A stretch of DNA of 64,000 bases from Microvirga sp. (GTDB lineage: Bacteria > Pseudomonadota > Alphaproteobacteria > Rhizobiales > Beijerinckiaceae), in NCBI RefSeq assembly GCF_014699075.1, contig NZ_JACXAB010000001.1, positions 434,001 to 498,000 on the forward strand, in the 5' to 3' direction. Position 1 is the first letter of the stretch; each line of letters opens with the position of its first letter. The notes under the pieces were generated by a model, which did no database searches, was not told the DNA's origin, and worked only from the letters and a program-made list of their open reading frames with translations. The translations under genes were made by a program, and so were the position numbers. Of the stretch, positions 42,107 through 50,310 are shown piece after piece.

Positions 42107-43743
42107 CACGCGGCCTCCCGCCCGAGCCACTGCTTCAGGACAGCGGCAGCATGCTCTTCGCTGAGCTCAATGATCTGCTCCAGCTTGCGCTGCGGCGTGC
42201 GGGGCATCTCGATGAGGTTCTGCTCCTCCCGATCAAGAGCGGCCTGCAATGCCTGCCGTCCAGACTCATTCTCGGCTTCCTCGGCCTCGGCTGCGGCCAG
42301 AGCAGCTGCCTGCTCGCGCTGGAGCTCGAGCTCGGCCTGATGACGGGCCATCAGCATTCTCACCGCTGGACGCAGCCCGAACCAGATCATCATCGCGCAC
42401 AGAGCCAGGATGGTGAGGGCATTCACGACCGTGCCGAACTGACGCATCAGGATCTCGGTCAGGGACGGACCAGGCACCGGCTGCAGCATGCCGCCATCGT
42501 CGACGAAGCTCACAGCCGCGACCTTGATCTGGTCGCCTCGGGTCTTGCTGAAGCCTGTGGCCGATGAAACCAGCTGCTCGATCTCCGTAATCTTGGCATC
42601 CATCTCTGCAGGCGTGGCATTCTCACCCAGCAGGGAGGCAATCCGGGACCTGTTCACCAGCACGGCAACCGAGAGATTCTTGATCTGATAGCCGTCGCTG
42701 ATGGTCTGGATCGTCTTCGACGAGATCTCGTAATTGGTCAGCTCCTCGCGGCGCTGGTTGTCTTCGCTCGAGCTGTCTCCCGATTCGGCACGGACGCTCT
42801 CGTCCGGCAGATTCTGCTGAACGGTGGTCGGCTTTTGGCCGCTCCTGTTCTGCGCGACTTCGGTTTCCTTGACCGTGCGCACCGAGCGCTCGACCTTCGA
42901 TTCAGGATTGAAGATCGTCTCGCTGGTGTTGACCTTGTCCGTGCTCAGGCGAGCGGCCACGCTGATCTCGAAATTGCCGGTGCCGAGATAGGGAGCAAGG
43001 GTTCGGCGGACATTGTCCTGGATCTCCAGGCCCACCGTCTTTTCAAGGCGGGCCATCTTGCCCGTCGTGGCATTGGCGGCGTCATCCCCGGACATCAGAA
43101 GAGTGCCGTCCGTGTTCATGACGGTCACCTTGTCCACCGCCATGCCCGGGATGGCAGCCGCAACCAGATGCCGGATCGCCTGGGCCGACGAAGCATCATC
43201 GGCCGGCGAGGTGCGGATGACCACGGAGGCGGAGGGCGCCTGCTGCTCACGACGGAAGGAGCCACGGTCCGGAAGAACGATATGGACGCGGGCGGCCTTG
43301 ATTCCTTTCATCCCCTGGATGGTGCGCGCCAGTTCTCCCTCAAGAGCGCGAACCTTCGTGACCTCCTGCATGAACGAGGTCAGGCCAAGAGAGCCGAGAT
43401 CGTTGAAAAGTTCGTAGCCGGACTTCGTGCTGTGCGGCAGCCCCTTCTCGGCAAGCAGCATCCTGGCGGAGGCCGTATTGCCATAGCTGACCAGAAGAGC
43501 CGTTCCGTCGGCGCTCACATCGAAGGGAATGCCGGCATCCTTGAGAACGGCGCCCATCCGGCCGACATCTTCGCGATCCAAGCCGGTGTACAAGGTCTCC
43601 TGAGCCGGGCGGCTGAGGTAATAGGCCCCGATACCGACGGACAGGAAGACGGCAAGGCCGATAGCGGCCAAGGCGGCCAGGCGACGCGGCCCCAGCAGCA
43701 GCAAACTACTCCAGAGTCTTTCGGCTTGTTGACGACCAGGCAT
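42106..43743 (-). CDS. fliF: FliF, MS-ring protein
   Basis: A 545-residue MS-ring subunit. A first membrane helix lies near residues 20-42 (LAALAAIGLAVFLSVGIGAYYL), then ring-building motifs (YTGLDREDVGRMGAVLKDAGIPF; KVRALEGELARTIQGMKGIKAARVHIVLP) and the YceD-like core (NFEISVAARLSTDKVNTSE). A second membrane helix is near 447-468, followed by a short cytoplasmic tail for FliG. A copy of the CCTTCGCACAAGG motif lies 49 bases upstream of the ATG at 43743 and likely starts the fliF-fliH-motB-motC-fliK unit. Confidence 0.96.
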   Translation of the reverse strand: MPGRQQAERLWSSLLLLGPRRLAALAAIGLAVFLSVGIGAYYLSRPAQETLYTGLDREDVGRMGAVLKDAGIPFDVSADGTALLVSYGNTASARMLLAEKGLPHSTKSGYELFNDLGSLGLTSFMQEVTKVRALEGELARTIQGMKGIKAARVHIVLPDRGSFRREQQAPSASVVIRTSPADDASSAQAIRHLVAAAIPGMAVDKVTVMNTDGTLLMSGDDAANATTGKMARLEKTVGLEIQDNVRRTLAPYLGTGNFEISVAARLSTDKVNTSETIFNPESKVERSVRTVKETEVAQNRSGQKPTTVQQNLPDESVRAESGDSSSEDNQRREELTNYEISSKTIQTISDGYQIKNLSVAVLVNRSRIASLLGENATPAEMDAKITEIEQLVSSATGFSKTRGDQIKVAAVSFVDDGGMLQPVPGPSLTEILMRQFGTVVNALTILALCAMMIWFGLRPAVRMLMARHQAELELQREQAAALAAAEAEEAENESGRQALQAALDREEQNLIEMPRTPQRKLEQIIELSEEHAAAVLKQWLGREAA

Positions 43744-43791
43744 GAAGAATCTCGGTACTGGTAAAGGTTATCGAGATTACTTTTGCGTCGC

Positions 43792-43810
43792 CAACCTTGT
43801 GCGAAGGTTG
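43792..43810 (-). promoter_or_regulatory. Flagellar-locus motif upstream of fliF
   Basis: CAACCTTGTGCGAAGGTTG is a perfect palindrome with 7-base arms (CAACCTT/AAGGTTG) and a 5-base centre. It is the most symmetric of the six copies. It lies 49 bases upstream of the fliF ATG, in the 123-base gap after fliP. Confidence 0.6.
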
Positions 43811-43866
43811 CTGCCCCTCAGATATCGATCAAATCGTTGCTGAGGGACTGGTGGTGTCGATAGAGA

Positions 43867-44604
43867 TCAGAAGTAGGAGCGGACGAGACCGCTTACGAGG
43901 ATATTCCACCCGTCGATCAGAACAAAAAAGAGGATCTTGAACGGCAACGCCAGAACGGTCGGCGGCATCATCATCATGCCCATGGACATCACCAAGGTGG
44001 CGACTATCATGTCGATCACGAGGAACGGAAGGGCGATGAGAAAGCCGATCTCGAACCCGCGCCTCAGTTCGGAGATCATGAAGGCGGGGATCAGGATTCG
44101 CAGGTCGATCTTCTCGCCCTCCTGGGGCTTCGGGTAATTGACCGCTGCCAGATCGCTGAACATCTGAAGGTCCTTCGGTCTCACATGCGTCAGCATGAAG
44201 TCCCGGAAAGGCTCCGTCGTCTTGGTGAACGCCTCGGTTTCGGAGATGCGGTTCTCCGTCAGCGGCCGAACACCCTCATTCCACGCTTTGTCGAAGGTCG
44301 GTCCCATGACGAAGAAGGTCATGAACAAGGACAGGCTGATCAGGAAGACGTTGGCCGGGGTGCTCTGAAGGCCGAGTCCGGAGCGCAGGAATGAGAAGGC
44401 TACCACGAACCGGGTGAAGCTCGTCACCATGATCAAAAGCCCCGGCGCGAGCGACAGTACCGTCAGGAGAACGACGAGTTGGATCATGCGTCCGCTGATC
44501 GCACCTTCTCCTGAAGGGAGCAGAGCCTGGAGATCCGCCAGCTGGGCATGGGCGCCAGACGCCAGCAGGATGAATGCGCCGGCAAGGATCAGACGAAGAG
44601 GCAT
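43867..44604 (-). CDS. fliP: FliP, flagellar export gate protein
   Basis: A 245-residue protein. An N-terminal signal sequence (LILAGAFILLASGAHAQ) is removed, then four membrane helices of the FliP family follow; the signature LLTVLSLAPGLLIMVTSFTRFVVAFSFLRSGLG is complete, and FMTFFVMGPTFDKAWNEGVRPL is also typical. It is the last gene of the flgB operon, 57 bases downstream of fliL. Confidence 0.96.
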   Translation of the reverse strand: MPLRLILAGAFILLASGAHAQLADLQALLPSGEGAISGRMIQLVVLLTVLSLAPGLLIMVTSFTRFVVAFSFLRSGLGLQSTPANVFLISLSLFMTFFVMGPTFDKAWNEGVRPLTENRISETEAFTKTTEPFRDFMLTHVRPKDLQMFSDLAAVNYPKPQEGEKIDLRILIPAFMISELRRGFEIGFLIALPFLVIDMIVATLVMSMGMMMMPPTVLALPFKILFFVLIDGWNILVSGLVRSYF

Positions 44605-44661
44605 GGCAATGATCTTTCGGGAGAATGAACAGGCGGCTTGAAAATTCAGATTGCGTTCGAC

Positions 44662-45171
44662 CTACTGAACGATAAGGGTTTCGAGAACAAGCTCCTGAAT
44701 GACACCCTTCGAGCGCAATTTGACGCGCTCGTTCAGGTCTTCCCTGAGGTGCAGAAGGCCGCTCGGCCCCTGGATCTGCGCCAGCGACAGGGTGCGGAGA
44801 TAGGCCAGGATATCCTGCCGGATCTCGCCGGCCATCACATCCGGGTTCTGCTCTTCGCTCGTCTTGAAGACGATGGAAGCTTCCACCCTCACCCAATCTT
44901 CGGTCGAGGCGGCGAGATTCGTGACGACCGGAGCGAGTTTCTTGATCCCGATATTGCCAGCATAGGGGCTTGCAACCTCGGTCTTCTCAGGCTGGGCCTT
45001 GTACTTCTCCTCGACCCGCTTCTCGATGCCGGAGACCATCACGAGGCCGAACCCACCCCCGATCGCTGCGGAGAGCAGGGTCAGGAGGCCGAGCGTCAGG
45101 AGCCACCTCAACGATCCCTCGCGAGCCGGTGCGCTGTCGGCTGGTGCCGGAAGTGCCAGTGCCTTGGCCAT
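44662..45171 (-). CDS. fliL: FliL, stator-associated flagellar protein
   Basis: A 169-residue FliL. A membrane helix near residues 24-46 (WLLTLGLLTLLSAAIGGGFGLVM) is followed by a periplasmic domain with NLAASTEDWVRVEASIVF and the ending RSKGVIQELVLETLIVQ. FliL surrounds MotAB and modulates torque. It lies 22 bases downstream of flgH. A divergent FliL-like paralogue is encoded at 18264. Confidence 0.9.
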   Translation of the reverse strand: MAKALALPAPADSAPAREGSLRWLLTLGLLTLLSAAIGGGFGLVMVSGIEKRVEEKYKAQPEKTEVASPYAGNIGIKKLAPVVTNLAASTEDWVRVEASIVFKTSEEQNPDVMAGEIRQDILAYLRTLSLAQIQGPSGLLHLREDLNERVKLRSKGVIQELVLETLIVQ

Positions 45172-45193
45172 CGTTCTGATCCTCTTATGCCGC

Positions 45194-45892
45194 CTAGAAG
45201 GGTGTCACGGCATCAAACAACTGCTGCCCATAAGCAGGCTGCTGGACTTCCATGAGGCGCCCACGGCCGCCATAAGAGACTCTGGCCTCGGCGATTTTGT
45301 CATAGCTGATGGTGTTCTTCGGCGAAATGTCTCGGGGCCGAACGATACCAGCGATATTGAGCACACGGAGTTCGTAGTTGACACGCACTTCTTGCGAGCC
45401 GCTGATCACCACGTTGCCGTTCGGCAAGACCTCATTAACAACCGCGGCGACCGACAGGCGCAGCTTCTCCGAGCGGTCGATGGTCCCCTGCCCTTTCGAG
45501 TTGGATGAGGAGTTGATGCCGGCATCCGCCGTGCCATCCGCGTTCCAGCCCTCAAACGAGAGTGCATAGTCGAGGCCAGCGCTAACCGAGGAGCGCCTCG
45601 ACCGGTCGCTGGCGTTTTCGAACTCCGCCTTGTCATCGATCTGGATGTTCACCGTCACGATGTCGCCTACCTGCCGGGCTCGCGGGCTGGTGAAGAGATC
45701 GGCACTGGCATTGCTCCAGGTGGAGTTCGCAGCCGCCGGGCCGCTGCCTTTGAACAGGTGCGGGAGCGGTTCGCGGTCGACAGCGACACCTGAGCCCACA
45801 GGCGTCATGCCTGGCTCGCGCCCTATTTCCTCCGGCCTTGTTGCGCACGCGGCGAGGAAACATAGACCAAGGATGGCAACAAGATGCTTCAA
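45194..45892 (-). CDS. flgH: FlgH, L-ring lipoprotein
   Basis: A 232-residue outer-membrane ring lipoprotein. Signal MKHLVAILGLCFLAAC ends in the lipobox LAAC. The FlgH signature regions SADLFTSPRARQVGDIVTVNI and VSAGLDYALSFEGW are present, with the conserved EVRVNYELRVLNIAGIVRPRDIS near the end. It overlaps the motE stop by four bases and precedes fliL. Confidence 0.95.
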   Translation of the reverse strand: MKHLVAILGLCFLAACATRPEEIGREPGMTPVGSGVAVDREPLPHLFKGSGPAAANSTWSNASADLFTSPRARQVGDIVTVNIQIDDKAEFENASDRSRRSSVSAGLDYALSFEGWNADGTADAGINSSSNSKGQGTIDRSEKLRLSVAAVVNEVLPNGNVVISGSQEVRVNYELRVLNIAGIVRPRDISPKNTISYDKIAEARVSYGGRGRLMEVQQPAYGQQLFDAVTPF

Positions 45893-46401
45893 TTTTGCCT
45901 CACGGGGTTCTTTTCGCGCTTGGGAGCGTCGGTAATCACGTTAGCCAGCTGAGCGGCTCGGGCCGGCTCCATCTCATTCAGAACCGCGCTTGCGGCCCGC
46001 GGATTGAGCTTGGCGATGACAGCAGCCGCGATCTCCTCATCCATGTTCATGAGCTGGAGAGCCGCCGCGTCCGGGCGCATCCGCGAGTAGATCATGACGA
46101 TCGTCTCATCCGCCTTCTCCAGCACCTCGTTTCGGCGCTTGAGCCATTCCTCATACTCGGCGCGCTTTGCCTCCAGGACCTTGATGCGGCCCTCGATCTC
46201 TTTTTCCATGTCGGCAAGGGCCTGCTTCTGCAGCGCAAAGCGCGCATCGGAGGCCGCATCGGCGATATTGGTGCAAAACTGGCTGTTCTTGGCAGGCGCA
46301 TTTGCCTCCTGCGCCTGAGCACCGCCAGAAGCCATGGCTCCCAGAACCAAGCCACAGGCTGCCATCCGCCGCGCTGTCTGGCACATCGTGCGAGAGATCA
46401 T
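45889..46401 (-). CDS. motE: MotE, periplasmic chaperone of MotC
   Basis: A 170-residue exported protein. Signal peptide at about residues 1-30 (AACGLVLGAMASGGAQAQE), then a helical coiled coil (QALADMEKEIEGRIKVLEAKRAEYEEWL), then an MgtE-N-like domain (SRMRPDAAALQLMNMDEEIAAAVIAKLNPRAASAVLNEM). In Sinorhizobium the gene at the same place between flgI and flgH encodes MotE, which folds MotC and links to MotB stability. The start overlaps flgI by four bases. Confidence 0.85.
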   Translation of the reverse strand: MISRTMCQTARRMAACGLVLGAMASGGAQAQEANAPAKNSQFCTNIADAASDARFALQKQALADMEKEIEGRIKVLEAKRAEYEEWLKRRNEVLEKADETIVMIYSRMRPDAAALQLMNMDEEIAAAVIAKLNPRAASAVLNEMEPARAAQLANVITDAPKREKNPVRQN

Positions 46402-47498
46402 TGGATCACCAACTCCGCTTGAAGAGCTCCGGCCGTCTTGACCGCCTGGAGGATCGCGATGACATCGGACGGCTTGAGGCCCATTTGGTTCAGGCCCTTG
46501 ACGAGGGTCTGCAGATCCGAACCCCGGACGATCGCGAGGGGAACGCGCTCCTCTGCCGCCGTGATTTGCGTACGCGGCACCACCACGGTCTGGCCCATGG
46601 AAAATGGATCCGGCTGCGAGACTTCGGGTGTCTCCGTCACGCGGATCGTGAGAGCCCCGTGGGTTATGGCCACAGTCGAAATCTGCACGTTCTTGCCGAT
46701 CACAACCGTTCCGGTCCGTTGATCGATGACGATGCGGGCCGGCGTATCGGGCCTGATCTCAAGGTCACCGAGTTCGGCAATGAAGCGCGTCGCCGCAATA
46801 TTCTTCGGCTTCTGCAGCACGACGGTTCGAAAGTCGCGGGGAGATGCGACACGAACGCCGAACCGCTGCTGGGCATATTGGTTGATCGCGTCGGTGATCA
46901 GCGTCGCTGTCTTGTAATCGGGATTCTTGAGCTCGAAGGCTAATCCGCCGACGGCATCAAAGCCCCCCTGGACCTCACGTTCGATCAACGCACCGTTCGG
47001 AATGCGGCCTGCCGTCGCGACGCCGGAGGTCAGCGTCTCGGCCTGACCCTGCGCGGAGAACCCAGACACCACGATCGCACCTTGAGCAACCGCATAGACC
47101 TGTCCATCGCCGCCTTGCAGAGCAGTCAGCATGAGGGTGCCGCCTTTCAGCGAGGTCGCATCGCCCATCGACGTGACGGTCACGTCGATGCGAGATCCGG
47201 TTCCAACGAAGGGTGGCAGGTCGGCCGTGATGATGACCGCTGCGACATTGCGGGTGCGCAGGTTGATGTCACGAACGTTCACGCCCATGCGATCGAGCAT
47301 GGATTGCAGGGACTGCTCGGTGAACTGGGAGTTGCGAAGCGTATCACCCGTGCCCTGCAGGCCCATCACGAGCCCATAGCCGATCAGCTGATTGTCCCTG
47401 ACGCCCTGAACCGACGCCACATCCTTGATGCGGGTGGCAGCCTGAGCCTGCACGGCAAACAGAGCGGCGAAGAGAAAGAGGATAACGCGGAGCATCAA
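46398..47498 (-). CDS. flgI: FlgI, P-ring protein
   Basis: A 366-residue periplasmic ring protein. Signal peptide residues 1-20 (LRVILFLFAALFAVQAQA). FlgI signatures include RIKDVASVQGVRDNQLIGYG, GLVMGLQGTGDTLRNS and ARIVIDQRTGTVVIGKNVQIS; the C-terminal LVKGLNQMGLKPSDVIAILQAVKTAGALQAEL is complete. It overlaps the flgA stop and the motE start by four bases each. Confidence 0.96.
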   Translation of the reverse strand: MMLRVILFLFAALFAVQAQAATRIKDVASVQGVRDNQLIGYGLVMGLQGTGDTLRNSQFTEQSLQSMLDRMGVNVRDINLRTRNVAAVIITADLPPFVGTGSRIDVTVTSMGDATSLKGGTLMLTALQGGDGQVYAVAQGAIVVSGFSAQGQAETLTSGVATAGRIPNGALIEREVQGGFDAVGGLAFELKNPDYKTATLITDAINQYAQQRFGVRVASPRDFRTVVLQKPKNIAATRFIAELGDLEIRPDTPARIVIDQRTGTVVIGKNVQISTVAITHGALTIRVTETPEVSQPDPFSMGQTVVVPRTQITAAEERVPLAIVRGSDLQTLVKGLNQMGLKPSDVIAILQAVKTAGALQAELVIQ

Positions 47499-47959
47499 TA
47501 GACTCCAATCCGGATTCGGCCGTCGGCCTGAACGCGCCCGGTGATGATGCGCCCGCTGTCAGCGTTCTTCACCTGGATCGTCTCACCCATGGTGCCGGAC
47601 TGCAGAGGAATGCCGATCCCCATGATCGAGAGCCCGCCTTCCTCGAACACGATCTGAGCCTGAACGCCCCGTGTGACGAGTTTGGGATCGTCGACCGCAT
47701 TCATCGGGATGGGCTCGCCCGGCAGAAGCGTCCGGCGCGCCATCTTTCCGGCCAGAACGCGTGGGGATTCAACAACTGCGGTACGGTAACGGTAGTTCTC
47801 CGGGAAAGCTCTGTCCTTGAGCATCGACTCCTGGATCGTATCGCCCGCATAGATAGTCACGGCGGGAACCGGGAGAATGCGATCCTCGGCAACCGCACCA
47901 TGCAGCGTTACGATGCTGACGATGGTCGCGGCAAGAGCGAGTTGGACAAAATGCTTCAT
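47495..47959 (-). CDS. flgA: FlgA, P-ring assembly chaperone
   Basis: A 154-residue exported chaperone for FlgI. Signal peptide about residues 1-24 (LALAATIVSIVTLHGAVAE). The SAF-like domain (AGDTIQESMLKDRAFPENY; LLPGEPIPMNAV) and the C-terminal GETIQVKNADSGRIITGRVQADGRIRI are diagnostic. It is shorter than enterobacterial FlgA, as in other alphaproteobacteria. It overlaps flgI by four bases. Confidence 0.92.
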   Translation of the reverse strand: MKHFVQLALAATIVSIVTLHGAVAEDRILPVPAVTIYAGDTIQESMLKDRAFPENYRYRTAVVESPRVLAGKMARRTLLPGEPIPMNAVDDPKLVTRGVQAQIVFEEGGLSIMGIGIPLQSGTMGETIQVKNADSGRIITGRVQADGRIRIGVY

Positions 47960-47983
47960 GATGAAATCACCCGGATACCGCCT

Positions 47984-48772
47984 TTAGCGGATGCCCTTTG
48001 AGACGGTACCGGCCATGTCGTCGGCAGCCTGGATGACCTTGGAGTTCATCTCGAAAGCGCGCTGGGCCGAAATCAGATTCGTGATTTCCTTGATAGGATC
48101 CACGTTCGAGGCTTCGAGATATCCCTGGTGGATCTTTCCGTAGCCGGGATCGGACGGGATGCCCACGGCAGGAGCGCCCGAAGCCAAAGTCTCACGATAG
48201 TAGTTGCCTCCCATAGGCTCCAAGCCCGCATCGTTGGCAAAGTTCGCGAGCGTCAGCTGACCCAGGTTCTGGGGCTGAGCCTCCCCGGCGATCTTCGCGA
48301 AGATCTCGCCTGATTCGTTTATCGTCACGTCAAGCGTGTTGGGCGGAACGATAATCGGCGGGTTGAGGGTATAACCGTCGAGGGTGACGAGTTGTCCATC
48401 GCCATTCTTATTGAAGGATCCCGCCCGGGTGTAGACGATCTCACCGCTCGGTGCGTTCACCTGGAACCAGCCGCGACCGTTGAGAGCAAGGTCGAACTGG
48501 TTCGCTGTGTTTGTCAGGGAGCCCTGCCGGTGAAGATTGCGGATGGCAGCCGTCTTCACGCCGAGGCCCAATATGGCTCCTTCAGGAACAGGGCTGGAGC
48601 CCGCCTGGTTCGGAACGGCCTGCGAACGCTCGGTCTGGTACAGAAGATCCGTGAACTCCGCCCGTGCCGCCTTGAAGGCGGTGGTGTTGACGTTCGAGAT
48701 GTTGTTGGCGATCACCTCGACATTCAGCTGCTGTGCATTCATTCCGGTGGCGGCAATCGCAAGCGCTCTCAT
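47984..48772 (-). CDS. flgG: FlgG, distal rod protein
   Basis: A 262-residue distal rod protein. N-terminal [20 protein letters not shown] with [20 protein letters not shown] and C-terminal [29 protein letters not shown] are the axial signatures. The length matches FlgG (about 260). It lies 12 bases after fliE and 24 bases before flgA. Confidence 0.96.
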   Translation of the reverse strand: MRALAIAATGMNAQQLNVEVIANNISNVNTTAFKAARAEFTDLLYQTERSQAVPNQAGSSPVPEGAILGLGVKTAAIRNLHRQGSLTNTANQFDLALNGRGWFQVNAPSGEIVYTRAGSFNKNGDGQLVTLDGYTLNPPIIVPPNTLDVTINESGEIFAKIAGEAQPQNLGQLTLANFANDAGLEPMGGNYYRETLASGAPAVGIPSDPGYGKIHQGYLEASNVDPIKEITNLISAQRAFEMNSKVIQAADDMAGTVSKGIR

Positions 48773-48784
48773 TATCTTATCCTC

Positions 48785-49117
48785 TTAGATCGCCATCCGG
48801 GCGATTTCCTGATAGGCCGCAACCACCTTGTCGCGGATGGCAATCGCTGTCTGAAGGGTCTGCTCGGCGGACATCACGGCTTCGACCACCTGCTGCACAG
48901 AGGCTTTTCCCTGGATGCCGGCAATCGATGCAGCCTCGCCTGCCTTCATGGTGTCGACGGCTGACGTCGCCACTTGAGCCATCATGTCGCTGAAGCTCAC
49001 GGGCGATGCGCCGGCAACGGCTCCGGCGGCCGGCGTTGTCGTGCCGAAGGCTGGAACGGCCGTGACCGCCGCAGGGCTGTCGATCATTGAAGAGATGGAG
49101 GATACGGCACTGATCAT
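48785..49117 (-). CDS. fliE: FliE, rod-MS-ring adaptor
   Basis: A 110-residue rod junction protein. The C-terminal helical half (SVQQVVEAVMSAEQTLQTAIAIRDKVVAAYQEIARM) is the FliE signature. The N-terminal half is Ala/Pro-rich and disordered. It starts one base before flgC's stop is passed and is coupled with it. Confidence 0.93.
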   Translation of the reverse strand: MISAVSSISSMIDSPAAVTAVPAFGTTTPAAGAVAGASPVSFSDMMAQVATSAVDTMKAGEAASIAGIQGKASVQQVVEAVMSAEQTLQTAIAIRDKVVAAYQEIARMAI

Positions 49118-49118
49118 A

Positions 49119-49535
49119 TCAGCCTCTCATGAGGTCAATTGTTGCGGAGATCATGGCTCTCGCCTGCTTCATCATCTGCAGGTTGGCCTGATAGGATCGA
49201 TTGGCCTCACGCATGTCGGCCATTTCAATCAGCATGTTCACGTTCGGCTTCTTGACCATCCCGTTCTCGTCGGCGGCCGGGTTGCCGGGGTCATATTCTA
49301 CCGGGAAAGGTGCCTCGTCCTGTCCGACATCCTTCACTGATACCGAAGCAGCACCGAGTGTTCGCTCAAGCTCGGAGCGGAAGGTGATGGTTTTGCGGGC
49401 ATAGGGATCGGAGCCCGGAGTTCGACCGGTCGAGTTCGCGTTGGCGATGTTCTCCGATACCACACGCAGACGCGCCGACTGCGCCTCCAGGCCGGCGCTG
49501 GACAGTTTGCCGGAAGCAATCAACGGATCGATCAT
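49119..49535 (-). CDS. flgC: FlgC, proximal rod protein
   Basis: A 138-residue rod protein. N-terminal [20 protein letters not shown] with [24 protein letters not shown] and C-terminal [26 protein letters not shown] are diagnostic. It overlaps flgB by four bases and lies one base from fliE. Confidence 0.95.
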   Translation of the reverse strand: MIDPLIASGKLSSAGLEAQSARLRVVSENIANANSTGRTPGSDPYARKTITFRSELERTLGAASVSVKDVGQDEAPFPVEYDPGNPAADENGMVKKPNVNMLIEMADMREANRSYQANLQMMKQARAMISATIDLMRG

Positions 49536-49921
49536 GACGGGGTCCTCACGCTGGTCAGCAGCATTCTGTGGAATGACTTGACGATGGTCGTGTTCAGGGT
49601 GTGCTGGCGATTGACCTCGCCTGCCTTGATGAGCTCCTGCTCAAGGCTTACGGAGTTCTTCGAATAGACCGTGTCCCAGCTCTCAGATTTCTTGACCTTC
49701 GTGGCTTCGGTGCGCGAAGGAGAAATCCCGATATGTCCGTTGTTCGTCGCCGCCATAACCAGCTTCGTCTTGTCCAAGACGTCAGCAAAAGGCTCGACAT
49801 CGCGGGCGTGATAGCCGGGAGTATTGGCATTGGCGACATTGCCGGAAATCGTCGTCTGGCGAGCCGCAAGCCACTGAGACTGTCGCGATGCCAGATCGAA
49901 CAGATAGACAGGTGCCGTCAC
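49532..49921 (-). CDS. flgB: FlgB, proximal rod protein
   Basis: A 129-residue rod protein. The N-terminal region [20 protein letters not shown] with [20 protein letters not shown] is the FlgB signature. It is the first gene of the large flgB-flgC-fliE-flgG-flgA-flgI-motE-flgH-fliL-fliP operon. A copy of the flagellar-locus motif lies 43 bases upstream. Confidence 0.95.
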   Translation of the reverse strand: MTAPVYLFDLASRQSQWLAARQTTISGNVANANTPGYHARDVEPFADVLDKTKLVMAATNNGHIGISPSRTEATKVKKSESWDTVYSKNSVSLEQELIKAGEVNRQHTLNTTIVKSFHRMLLTSVRTPS

Positions 49922-49963
49922 AGGAATCTCCGAGCAAACATGGTAAAGAGGGATTTAAGCCTC

Positions 49964-49981
49964 CAACCTTGCACGAGGCTG
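49964..49981 (-). promoter_or_regulatory. Flagellar-locus motif upstream of flgB
   Basis: CAACCTTGCACGAGGCTG; on the minus strand this reads CAGCCTCGTGCAAGGTTG. It lies 43 bases upstream of the flgB ATG, with an AT-rich TTTAA (49954-49958) between motif and gene as a possible -10-like element. Confidence 0.6.
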
Positions 49982-50310
49982 ACTTGGGCTCTTCAGAGGC
50001 CGGGAGGTTGGCTATGGCCAAGCAACGTCTTCAGAGGTTCACTCTGGCCTACATATGCGTTGCTGATTTTCGATGGACTTTGTGCAACTCTATTCCATAT
50101 TTGTCGAAACGAAACCACGTTACGACAGCCCTCTGAGCGATACCATGTCGCAACCGAATCAGTTGCTTTTCAGCCAGCTATCCTCATGAAGAGCGCGGTT
50201 GTCGAAACAGTGTCCCATGATGGGTGATCCAGTCGAGGCTACCGATTTGCGCGACCAATTGCCAATCGGTTAAAAACCTGCAAGCAACGCAGCTCTTGGG
50301 TTGGGGGGTT
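49982..50310. other. Intergenic region between flgB and the FixL-like kinase
   Basis: No coding frame with a convincing ribosome binding site is seen. The stretch should hold the kinase promoter on the plus strand. I see no FNR/FixK-type dyad (TTGAT-N4-ATCAA). A GGGGGG run ends just before the kinase ATG. Confidence 0.6.
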
